A stretch of 64,000 nucleotides of DNA from Haloplanus ruber. GTDB lineage: Archaea > Halobacteriota > Halobacteria > Halobacteriales > Haloferacaceae. This document shows, one piece after another, positions 41,746 to 48,647 of this stretch. The DNA is taken from NCBI RefSeq assembly GCF_024494725.1, contig NZ_JANHDK010000001.1, forward strand, positions 992,001-1,056,000. Direction: 5' to 3'. Under the pieces are notes generated by a model. The model did no database searches. It saw only the letters and a list, made by a program, of their open reading frames with translations, and was not told the DNA's origin. Numbering within the stretch: position 1 is the first letter of the stretch; the number at the start of each line of letters is the position of its first letter. The position numbers and the translations under genes are program-made.

Positions 41746-42441
41746 TTACACGAGCGTCCGGACGGCGTCGACGAGAAAGACCACGCCGAACCCGGCGAGC
41801 ACGAGGGCGCTCGCGCCGGCGACGAGCGGGGCGAACTTGGCGACACGGCGCTGGGCCGCCCGGAGCGCGGCGGGAAAGCCGGTGATCCAGACGACGATTC
41901 CGAGGAAGAACCCGACGATGAGCGCCGGGCTGCCGGTTTGCACCACCAGCAGTCCGGCCAGGTCGGCGCCGACGTAGGGCGTGTACGCGAGAACGTCCAG
42001 CCGACCGGGTTCCAGTAGGCCGACGCCGATAGTCAGCCAGAAGAGGATCTGGTAGGGGTTGGTGAGCGCGAGGATGAACGCCTTCCGGAAGCCGGTGGTC
42101 GCTCGGGTTGGCAGGGTCGACCCGCCGGTCGGCACCGTCTCCGTGTCGCCGGCGGCGTCCAGGGCGGCCCCGTAGGCGAAATAAAGCATGAGGACGCCCC
42201 CGACACCGACCATGACGGCGCGGACGGTGGGGAACCGCTCAACGAAGGTGACGACGCCGAGCAGCGAACAGACGAGGAAAACGGCGTCGGCGGTCATCGC
42301 GCCCAAGCCGGTCCGGGCGCCCGCGAACCAGCCGTTGTTGACCGACTCCTCGGCGATGACGGCGTTCATCGGTCCTGGTGGGGCCGCGAGCGCGAGGCCG
42401 AAGACGACACCGGCCAAGAGCGACGGGAGGGGATTCGGCAC
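41746..42441 (-). CDS. LysE-family transporter
   Basis: 231 residues, six predicted helices. The N-terminus FGLALAAPPGPMNAVIAEES is the LysE-family motif, and TNPYQILFW appears in the middle. Such proteins export amino acids or related metabolites with proton or sodium exchange. The substrate is unknown. It stands upstream of the VOC gene end and 39 bases from the GDT1 gene end on the same strand. Confidence 0.9.
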   Translation of the reverse strand: MPNPLPSLLAGVVFGLALAAPPGPMNAVIAEESVNNGWFAGARTGLGAMTADAVFLVCSLLGVVTFVERFPTVRAVMVGVGGVLMLYFAYGAALDAAGDTETVPTGGSTLPTRATTGFRKAFILALTNPYQILFWLTIGVGLLEPGRLDVLAYTPYVGADLAGLLVVQTGSPALIVGFFLGIVVWITGFPAALRAAQRRVAKFAPLVAGASALVLAGFGVVFLVDAVRTLV

Positions 42442-42480
42442 GGGTCGACTCTGGCCGGCATCGAGAAAAACGCTGGCGCT

Positions 42481-43191
42481 TTACACCAGCGCCAGGACGG
42501 CCGTCGAGGCGGCGTCGACGGCCGTCTCCCAGACGGAGAAGCCGGTGGCGATGCTCAGGACGGTGTCGGCCGCGAAGAAGGCAAAGAGGCCGGCCGAGAA
42601 GAGGTGCGCCTTCCGGAGATCCAGCCGGTGGGAGAATCTGTGGAAAAAGAAGGCGTTGGCCAGGCTCACGGGGATGATGGCGAGCATCTCGCCGGCCCAG
42701 ATGGCCGGGCTGGCACCGTACTGAGCGGCGAGGCCGATGGTGACGAGTTGGGTCTTGTCGCCGAATTCGCCGACCGCCATCATCGCGAAGATGGGCACGA
42801 AGCCACCGAGTGCGTCCGGCAGTTCCCGGCCGAACACTCGCGGCTCGAAGTCCGTCGACAGCGACGTCATCCCGCCGTCGGTGGTCGCGGCGTCGACCGC
42901 CTCGGGATCGCCGTTGGACGGCGCAGACCGATAGAGCAGGATCGCAAAGACGAGAAACAGACCAGCGGTGAAGGCGTCGAGGACGACCGGCGGCAGGGCG
43001 CGCTGGAGTGCCTCGCCAAAGAGGATTTCGAGGGTGGTCCAGCCGGCGAAGGCCGCCCCCGCCGCGCTCACGACCACCATCGGGTTGTACCGGGTCGAGA
43101 GTCCCGCGATGATGAACTGCACCTTCTCGCCGGGCAGGACCACGAGCTGGGCGACGAAGGCGACGGTGAGAATCTCCAGCCAGCCCGTCAC
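42481..43191 (-). CDS. TMEM165/GDT1-family manganese/calcium exporter
   Basis: 236 residues, two three-helix repeats. The second copy carries the family motif E-x-G-D-K-T in GEFGDKTQL. In the first copy the motif is degenerate: VLPGEKVQF keeps Glu and Lys but loses the acid and Thr. GDT1 proteins export Mn2+ or Ca2+. The gene overlaps the upstream DtxR-type regulator by 4 bases (43188-43191), so the metal is most likely Mn2+ with expression controlled by that regulator. Confidence 0.88.
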   Translation of the reverse strand: MTGWLEILTVAFVAQLVVLPGEKVQFIIAGLSTRYNPMVVVSAAGAAFAGWTTLEILFGEALQRALPPVVLDAFTAGLFLVFAILLYRSAPSNGDPEAVDAATTDGGMTSLSTDFEPRVFGRELPDALGGFVPIFAMMAVGEFGDKTQLVTIGLAAQYGASPAIWAGEMLAIIPVSLANAFFFHRFSHRLDLRKAHLFSAGLFAFFAADTVLSIATGFSVWETAVDAASTAVLALV

Positions 43192-43895
43192 GCGCCGCTC
43201 ACCCCTTCGAGTTCGTCCCGGTCGTTCACCCGGTCCGTGTCGACCGGACGGACCCGAATCGTCCGCGCGACGCCTTCAGGGAGGCTCTGCTCGTCGTCGC
43301 CGATCCGGACCGTAACCATCCCGAAGGGGGCGACGTCGACGACGTCGAGTTCCGACCCCGGGCGGACGCCCACGTCGTCGAGGTACGCGAGTTCCGCCTC
43401 GTCGCGGTCACGAACTCGTTCGACGACTACGCACGCGCCCGGTTCGTGGTCCGTCAGGGGCGTGGTCTCGTCGCCGTCGAGCGGGCGGAGTTCCGCGCAG
43501 GGGATGGGATCGCCGTGCGGATCGACCTCGGGGTCGCCGAGCGCCTCGGCGACCCGGCGCTCGAACTCCTCGGAGATGTGGTGTTCGAGCGCGTCCGCCT
43601 CGGCGTGGACGTCCGTCCACGAGTAGTCGAGATGCTCGGCGAGGTACGCTTCGAGCAGCCGGTGGTGCCGGATCACCTCCAAGGCGACCGTCTCGCCCTC
43701 GGTCGTCAGTTCGACGCCCTTGTACTTCTCGCGTTCCAGCAGGTTTCGCTCCGTGAGCTTCTCGACCATGCTGGTCACCGTCGGCGCCGTCTTGCCGACC
43801 TCGTCGGCAATGGCGGAGGTCGCGACCGGCGCACCCTCCTCCGATTGGAGCCGATAGATCGCCTTGAGATAATCTTCCATCGCGTCACTCAACAT
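43188..43895 (-). CDS. DtxR/MntR-type metal-dependent transcriptional regulator
   Basis: 235 residues in the DtxR order: an N-terminal winged helix (AMEDYLKAIYRLQ, KTAPTVTSMVEKLTERNLLE), a dimerisation and metal-binding domain (EHHISEEFERRVAEALGDPEVDPHGDPIP), and a C-terminal FeoA/SH3-like domain. Such regulators sense Fe2+ or Mn2+. Its promoter holds the 14-base palindrome TTAGAC-AC-GTCTAA between TATA and the start, so autoregulation is likely. The downstream exporter GDT1 overlaps its stop by 4 bases. Confidence 0.92.
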   Translation of the reverse strand: MLSDAMEDYLKAIYRLQSEEGAPVATSAIADEVGKTAPTVTSMVEKLTERNLLEREKYKGVELTTEGETVALEVIRHHRLLEAYLAEHLDYSWTDVHAEADALEHHISEEFERRVAEALGDPEVDPHGDPIPCAELRPLDGDETTPLTDHEPGACVVVERVRDRDEAELAYLDDVGVRPGSELDVVDVAPFGMVTVRIGDDEQSLPEGVARTIRVRPVDTDRVNDRDELEGVSGA

Positions 43896-43909
43896 CTGCG
43901 TGCCCGGTT

Positions 43910-43923
43910 TTAGACACGTCTAA
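43910..43923. promoter_or_regulatory. Palindromic operator TTAGAC-AC-GTCTAA of the DtxR-GDT1 unit
   Basis: Perfect 6-base arms around AC, lying between the TATA box (43925-43931) and the regulator start (43895), over the expected transcription start. Arms of this kind (TTAG...CTAA) resemble known DtxR/MntR sites, so it is probably bound by the adjacent regulator itself. Confidence 0.65.
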
Positions 43924-43924
43924 T

Positions 43925-43931
43925 CTATAAA
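43925..43931 (-). promoter_or_regulatory. TATA box of the DtxR-GDT1 unit
   Basis: The minus strand reads TTTATAG about 33 bases before the ATG at 43895, implying a leader of a few bases. Confidence 0.55.
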
Positions 43932-43970
43932 CCTGTCGCGCCAAATACTAGAGTGGTCCGGGGTAAACCC

Positions 43971-45140
43971 TCAGACGCCCTGGCTCATCAGGTGGCTCCG
44001 GAGCAGGTCCGCCGTCTTCACGCCGGCATCGGCGTTGATCAGTACGACCGTCTCGTCGTCGCCGAGGGCGCCCCGCTCCGCGAGCGCCCACGCGCCGGCG
44101 GCGGCGGCACCGCCCGTCGCGCCCACCTCGGTACCCAGTCGCTGTGTCAGCGCCACCGCGCTCTCCAGCATATCGTCGTCGTCGACGGCGACGGCCTCGC
44201 CCTCGCTTGCCGCGATGGCGTCAAGCGCGAGCGCACCACCCGCGGGGTCGGGAATCTCGAGTTCACCACAGATGGTGTCGGGATACTCGACCGGGTGGAC
44301 CTCGCCGTCGCCGTCGTGGGCGTCGACGATGGGCGCACAGCCCTCGGCCTGGACGGCGTGGACCCGAGGCATTCGGTCGGTCAGGCCCAGAGTGACGAGG
44401 TCACGGAATCCGCGTTCGATCCCCACCAGCGTCTCGCCGGTGCCGACGGCGACGACGACGGCGTCCGGCGCCGTCCAGTCGCGTGCGCCGGCCACCTCGT
44501 AGGCCAGCGTCCGGTAGCCGTCGTGGCGGTACGGCGTCGTGAACTCCTGCAGCGAGTACCACTCGCGGGCCAGGTCGTCGTGGAGCGCGGCGAGCGCGTC
44601 GGGATACCGTCCGCCGCTCACGCGCATGTCCGTGCCGTGGACGTTCACCATCGCCTTGTTGGGGAAGGGTGCCCGGGAGGGGAGGAAGGCATAGCAGTCG
44701 ATGTCGGCCCGGCCGGCGTAGGCCGCAGCGGACTGGCCGGCGTTGCCGGCGGCCGCGAGTCCCAACAGGTCGGCACCCTGCCGGTCGGCCATCGTCACCG
44801 CAACCGAGAGTCCGCGGTCGAGGATCGTTCCTGTAGGGTTTCGCCCCTCGTCTTTGAGGAGGACCGCGCCGACGCCGAGGTCGGCGGCGAGGTCGGTGGC
44901 GTCGAGCAGCGGCGTTGCCCCCTCGGCAGCCGAGACGGCGTCCGCGGCGTCGACCGGCAAGAGCGCGTCGTAGTCCCACATCGACCGCGGCGCGGCCGGC
45001 AGGGCCGCGGGGTCGACGGCGTCGAGGTCGTAGACCGGGTCGAGCGGTGCGCCCGCGTCGCTCCGGCCGACGTGATCGAGGTCGTACCGCTCGCCGGTTG
45101 CCGTACAGTCGAGACCGAGGAGCCGTTCGGCGGTGTCCAT
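43971..45140 (-). CDS. Threonine synthase-like PLP-fold protein lacking the PLP lysine
   Basis: 389 residues, fold type II. The substrate loop (LAAAGNAGQSAAAYAG), phosphate loop (VVAVGTGETLVG) and N-terminal VLLKDEGRNPTG match threonine synthases. In true enzymes the motif continues as S-F-K-D-R-G, with the lysine forming the PLP Schiff base. Here it reads T-I-L-D-R-G, so residue 107 is leucine (codon CTC on the minus strand). It may therefore be a non-catalytic or differently working paralogue. It stands alone next to the DtxR unit and opposite the amine oxidase. Confidence 0.87.
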   Translation of the reverse strand: MDTAERLLGLDCTATGERYDLDHVGRSDAGAPLDPVYDLDAVDPAALPAAPRSMWDYDALLPVDAADAVSAAEGATPLLDATDLAADLGVGAVLLKDEGRNPTGTILDRGLSVAVTMADRQGADLLGLAAAGNAGQSAAAYAGRADIDCYAFLPSRAPFPNKAMVNVHGTDMRVSGGRYPDALAALHDDLAREWYSLQEFTTPYRHDGYRTLAYEVAGARDWTAPDAVVVAVGTGETLVGIERGFRDLVTLGLTDRMPRVHAVQAEGCAPIVDAHDGDGEVHPVEYPDTICGELEIPDPAGGALALDAIAASEGEAVAVDDDDMLESAVALTQRLGTEVGATGGAAAAGAWALAERGALGDDETVVLINADAGVKTADLLRSHLMSQGV

Positions 45141-45186
45141 GCCGGCGGTTGCGACCGGAGGGGCAAATCCCTGTCCATGAGCATGG

Positions 45187-45194
45187 CTTCTTTA
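45187..45194 (+). promoter_or_regulatory. TATA-like element of the amine oxidase gene
   Basis: CTTCTTTA is centred 27-28 bases upstream of the ATG at 45218. Confidence 0.45.
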
Positions 45195-45217
45195 CCATCG
45201 CCGGCCGACCGTCCGAT

Positions 45218-46498
45218 ATGGACGACACACCGTCGGTCGCCGTCGCCGGCGCCGGACTGGCGGGGCTCGTCGCCGCGCGACACCTCGCCGACGCCGGCGC
45301 CGACGTCACCGTGTTCGAACGCCGCGAGGAGGTGGGCGGCCGGGTCCGGACCCGCCGCCGAGACGGATTCACCCTCGACCGAGGCTTTCAGGTCCTCTTT
45401 ACCGCCTATCCGGCCGTGCGCCGGGAACTCGATCTCAGCGCGCTCGACCTGCAGTCGTTCTCGCCGGGCGCCGTCATCGCTCGCCCCGGCGAGCGGTCGG
45501 TCCTCTCGGACCCGCTACGCGACCCGCTCTCGCTCACCGATAGCCTGTTCAACCGCGAGGTGACGACGACCGACAAACTCCGGACGCTCGCCCTCCGACA
45601 GCACGTGGGCGAACGCGACGAGACGGCCATCTTCGAGAGCCCCGACGACCGGATCGACGACTATCTCCGCGATTGGGGCTTCTCCGAGAAGTATCTCGAC
45701 AACTTCGTTGCGCCCTTCTACGGCGGCATCACGCTCGACCGCTCGCTGTCGACGTCCAAGCGCGTCTTCGAGTACACGTTCAAGGCGATGAGCGAGGGAC
45801 TGATCGCCCTCCCCGCGGAGGGGATGGCTGCCGTCCCCAAGCAGTTGGCGGCCCGGGCCCGTGAGGCCGGGGCGACGATCCGTCTCGACGACCCCGTCGC
45901 CGCGGTCACGAACGACCGAAACGGGAGGGTGACCGTCGAGGCCGAGCGTCGCACCGTCGACGCCGACGCCGCCGTCGTCGCCACCGACCCGCGAACGGCG
46001 AAACGCCTGACCGGCGTGGCGTCGGTTCCCACCGCCGCCCGCTCCTCTGTCACCCTGTACTGCGCCCTGCCCGACGGCCCTTCCCTCAACGACGCTCGGA
46101 AGATCCACCTGAACGCGGCCGACGACAAGCCGAACGCCGTCGTCCCGCTCTCGGCGGTGGCACCGAGCTACGCCCCCGACGACCGCCGACTGCTCTGTGC
46201 GACCTTCCTCGGCGACGACGTCCTCGATACGCCCGACGACGTACTCGTCGAGGCGACCCGCGAGGCGCTCGCGGCGTGGTATCCCGAACGCCGATTCGGC
46301 GGACTGTCGGGCGTCCACACCGACCGGATCGAGTTCGCCCAGTTCGCCCAGCCGCCGGGCGTCCACGACGACCTGCCGGGCGTCGACGACCCCGACGGTC
46401 CCGTCTACCTCGCTGGTGACCACACGGCGTGGTCGTCGATCCAGGGGGCGATGCGGAGTGGGCGAGAGGCCGCGGCAGCGGCGCTGTCGGAGCTGTAA
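45218..46498 (+). CDS. FAD-dependent amine oxidase / phytoene-desaturase-like protein
   Basis: 426 residues. The FAD Rossmann motif VAGAGLAGLVAARHLADAG is at the N-terminus, followed by the acidic FERREEVGGRVRT, and a C-terminal FAD contact VYLAGDHTAWSSIQGAMRSG, as in amine oxidases and carotenoid desaturases. The substrate is not readable; no carotenoid genes are next to it. The ATG at 45218 is backed by a TATA-like element. The longer upstream frame overlaps the threonine-synthase-like gene and is not real. Confidence 0.9.
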   Translation: MDDTPSVAVAGAGLAGLVAARHLADAGADVTVFERREEVGGRVRTRRRDGFTLDRGFQVLFTAYPAVRRELDLSALDLQSFSPGAVIARPGERSVLSDPLRDPLSLTDSLFNREVTTTDKLRTLALRQHVGERDETAIFESPDDRIDDYLRDWGFSEKYLDNFVAPFYGGITLDRSLSTSKRVFEYTFKAMSEGLIALPAEGMAAVPKQLAARAREAGATIRLDDPVAAVTNDRNGRVTVEAERRTVDADAAVVATDPRTAKRLTGVASVPTAARSSVTLYCALPDGPSLNDARKIHLNAADDKPNAVVPLSAVAPSYAPDDRRLLCATFLGDDVLDTPDDVLVEATREALAAWYPERRFGGLSGVHTDRIEFAQFAQPPGVHDDLPGVDDPDGPVYLAGDHTAWSSIQGAMRSGREAAAAALSEL

Positions 46499-46528
46499 GC
46501 GCGAAATAAAAGATCGAACCCGGCGGCG

Positions 46529-47800
46529 TCAGCCGAGCGGTTCGTCGGTGACGACGAGGTCGCCGCGGTCCTCGGCGTTGCCGAGGCTCCCCGGCGAGAG
46601 GTCGAAGTCGAAGGCGCCGGTCGGCAGCGCGAGCGTCGAACACGCGTTGGGCACGTCGACGACGCCGCTCTGTCGGCCCTCGACGGGCACCGTGCCGAGG
46701 ATGTGCAGGGCCTGCTGGCCCGTGTACCCGAACTGCTTCAGGTAGTCGATGGCCTGCAGACACGCCCGGCGGTAGGCCGTATGCGAGTCGATGTACTTCT
46801 GTTCGCCGTCCTCGGTGACGGAGTAGCCACAGAAGGTGACGTAATCCTCGAAGTTGGGGCCGCGATGTCCCGGTTCGAAGATGGGGTGGGTGACGCCGTG
46901 GTCCTCCATCCCGTTTTTCACCACCTCGAACTTGCAGTCGATGTACGCGGCCATCTCGATTGCGCCACAGAAGGTGATCTCACCGTCACCCTGCGAGGCG
47001 TGGAAGTCGCCGACGCCGAACTTGGCTCCGTCGACGTAGACGGGGAAGTAGACGGTCGATCCAATCGAGAGGTCCTTGATGTCGTGGTTGCCGCCGTGTT
47101 CGCGTGGCGGAACCGTCCGGGCACCCTCCTTGGCTGCCTCCTCGGCCTCCTCGGGATCCATCTCGCCCATCAGCGCGCCCTCGGGGGTCGGCGGATTGGC
47201 CACACCGGGTTCGGCCTCGTTTGTCGGGTGGTTCGGAATCGAGTCGGGGTCCTCCTCGAACTTGTCGATGAGTGCCTGCTCGCGCTCGTTCCACTCGTCG
47301 AGGAGTTCCTGGCTGGGGGCACACCCGGCGAGGCCGGGGTGGATCTTCCCCTCGTAGCGGACGTCGGGCACGTGCCGAGAGGAGACGGTGTAGCCGTCCA
47401 GATCCCAGACCGACTTGGCGGCATCCGAGAAGTGATCGGTGAGGAATCCCCCGCCGTTTTGCTGTGAGAAGGTGCCGGTGAACCCGAACTCCGAGCGGCC
47501 GTTGAGCGGCCCCATATCGAGGAACTCGACTTTCAGGAGGTCACCGGGTTCGGCACCGTTGACGTGGACGGGGCCGGCGAGATAGTGGACCTGTGTGAGG
47601 TCGACGTCGCGTACCTCGTCGGGGTCGTCGTTATCGGTGATCTGACCGCCGGTCCAGTCGAGGGCTTCGAGGCGAGCGGTGTCGCCGTCGTCGACCTCGA
47701 CGACCGCAGGGATGTCCGGATGCCAGCGGTTGAACGGGTTCGCACCGGGCTGTTCGTCGGGGGGACTGTCAACGTCGACTTCGAATTTCACTTCGGGCAT
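46529..47800 (-). CDS. fmdA: Acetamidase/formamidase
   Basis: 423 residues of the FmdA/AmdA family, which hydrolyse formamide or acetamide to the acid and ammonia. Conserved blocks are GDLLKVEFLDMGPLNGRSEFG, IHPGLAGCAPS, EHGGNHDIKDL, GDFHASQGDGEITFCGAIE and CSTLALPTGAFDFD. The length is normal. It is preceded on the same strand by an AmiS/UreI-type channel gene, so uptake and hydrolysis of amides are paired. The ATG at 47800 fits the conserved start MPEVKFEVDVD. Confidence 0.93.
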   Translation of the reverse strand: MPEVKFEVDVDSPPDEQPGANPFNRWHPDIPAVVEVDDGDTARLEALDWTGGQITDNDDPDEVRDVDLTQVHYLAGPVHVNGAEPGDLLKVEFLDMGPLNGRSEFGFTGTFSQQNGGGFLTDHFSDAAKSVWDLDGYTVSSRHVPDVRYEGKIHPGLAGCAPSQELLDEWNEREQALIDKFEEDPDSIPNHPTNEAEPGVANPPTPEGALMGEMDPEEAEEAAKEGARTVPPREHGGNHDIKDLSIGSTVYFPVYVDGAKFGVGDFHASQGDGEITFCGAIEMAAYIDCKFEVVKNGMEDHGVTHPIFEPGHRGPNFEDYVTFCGYSVTEDGEQKYIDSHTAYRRACLQAIDYLKQFGYTGQQALHILGTVPVEGRQSGVVDVPNACSTLALPTGAFDFDLSPGSLGNAEDRGDLVVTDEPLG

Positions 47801-47904
47801 TGGTATCGTGGGTCGTGTGGTACCCAAGAAGTAATTTCAACCATCTTCACTTAGTTATTTGGTTATATTTGGTATATTAGTTCATATGTGAACGAGTGTT
47901 CGAA
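47801..47904. promoter_or_regulatory. AT-rich leader with inverted repeats between amide-channel and formamidase genes
   Basis: 104 bases, far more AT-rich than the rest of the window. It contains GTTCA-TATG-TGAAC (47880-47893) and the overlapping GAAC-GAGT-GTTC (47890-47901), both built on GAAC/GTTC half-sites. A TATA-like run (minus GAAATTACTT) lies around 47828-47837, about 34 bases before the formamidase start. These may be operator and promoter for formamidase, and part may terminate the channel gene. Confidence 0.4.
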
Positions 47905-48429
47905 TTATGCCCACGGCCAGAAGCCGGCGGCCATCAGATACCCGCCGACGGCGGTGGCGACGCCCGTCGCGGCGGTGAACCAACCGACCGGAACAGTCAG
48001 TTCGTCACGCTGGAGGCCGAGCAACACGAAGAAGGCGGCCCAGAGTACCGCCCAAATCCACCAGAGCGCAGTCAGTCCGACGTCGCCGCCAAGCAAGACG
48101 AGATAGCCTGTGGGTGCGGCGGTGAGTGCGACGAAAAAGCAGTACCATCCGAACGAGCGTTGATCCTCGACCCCTCGGATCGCGTTCGATCCGATCCAGA
48201 GGTACGTCATCGAAAACAGGAGTGTCCCCGCAGCGTTGAACGGCGTTCCGTCCGAGGCGTCACCCCCGAACGCCCACCAGAGAACGATCAAAAACGTGAT
48301 CGCCCCCGTCAGGAAGTTGAATATCGCGACGTCGCTGTCGTCGCCGTAGCCGAGGAGCCACATCCCGTTGACGAAGAGGACCCCCCCAACGAACAGGAGT
48401 CCCATCCCCAGAATCTCATACAGCGGCAT
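47905..48429 (-). CDS. AmiS/UreI-family amide or urea channel
   Basis: 174 residues with about six membrane helices. The first, GLLFVGGVLFVNGMWLLG, is the family signature, and TYLWIGSNAI and WWIWAVLWAAFFVLLGLQ follow. AmiS/UreI proteins are small channels for short amides or urea. It lies directly before the formamidase gene (104 bases), so it probably lets formamide or acetamide in. The ATG at 48429 is used; an in-frame GTG at 48435 adds two residues. Confidence 0.88.
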   Translation of the reverse strand: MPLYEILGMGLLFVGGVLFVNGMWLLGYGDDSDVAIFNFLTGAITFLIVLWWAFGGDASDGTPFNAAGTLLFSMTYLWIGSNAIRGVEDQRSFGWYCFFVALTAAPTGYLVLLGGDVGLTALWWIWAVLWAAFFVLLGLQRDELTVPVGWFTAATGVATAVGGYLMAAGFWPWA

Positions 48430-48447
48430 CGACACCCTCCGACACCG

Positions 48448-48476
48448 AGAACTGTTCTTCCGTGGTCAGTATGACC
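48448..48476. promoter_or_regulatory. Two palindromes in the amide-channel promoter region
   Basis: AGAAC-T-GTTCT (48448-48458) and GGTCA-GTA-TGACC (48464-48476) are both perfect and lie 19-47 bases before the channel start (48429). The first shares GAAC/GTTC half-sites with the repeats before formamidase. AT-rich sequence follows further upstream to about 48570, with TATA-like CATTATACA around 48494-48502. Confidence 0.4.
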
Positions 48477-48647
48477 CTGCTATCTAAACAATCGTGTATA
48501 ATGACACCCAGTTTGTGCATTACATGCCTACATACAACAGGTATTATTTAAAATTTATCTCCAAACCGAACAGTCGCGGGGCGCGTGCGATTGCCTCCCC
48601 CTCCGGGTCACAGACCGAGAGGATCCGTCGGCATCGTCGTCCCCCCG

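Noticed and set aside
42481-43191. GDT1 protein as a lysine exporter or unrelated transporter
   Set aside because: The EFGDKTQL motif and duplicated three-helix design fit TMEM165/GDT1, and the adjacent DtxR regulator supports metal transport.
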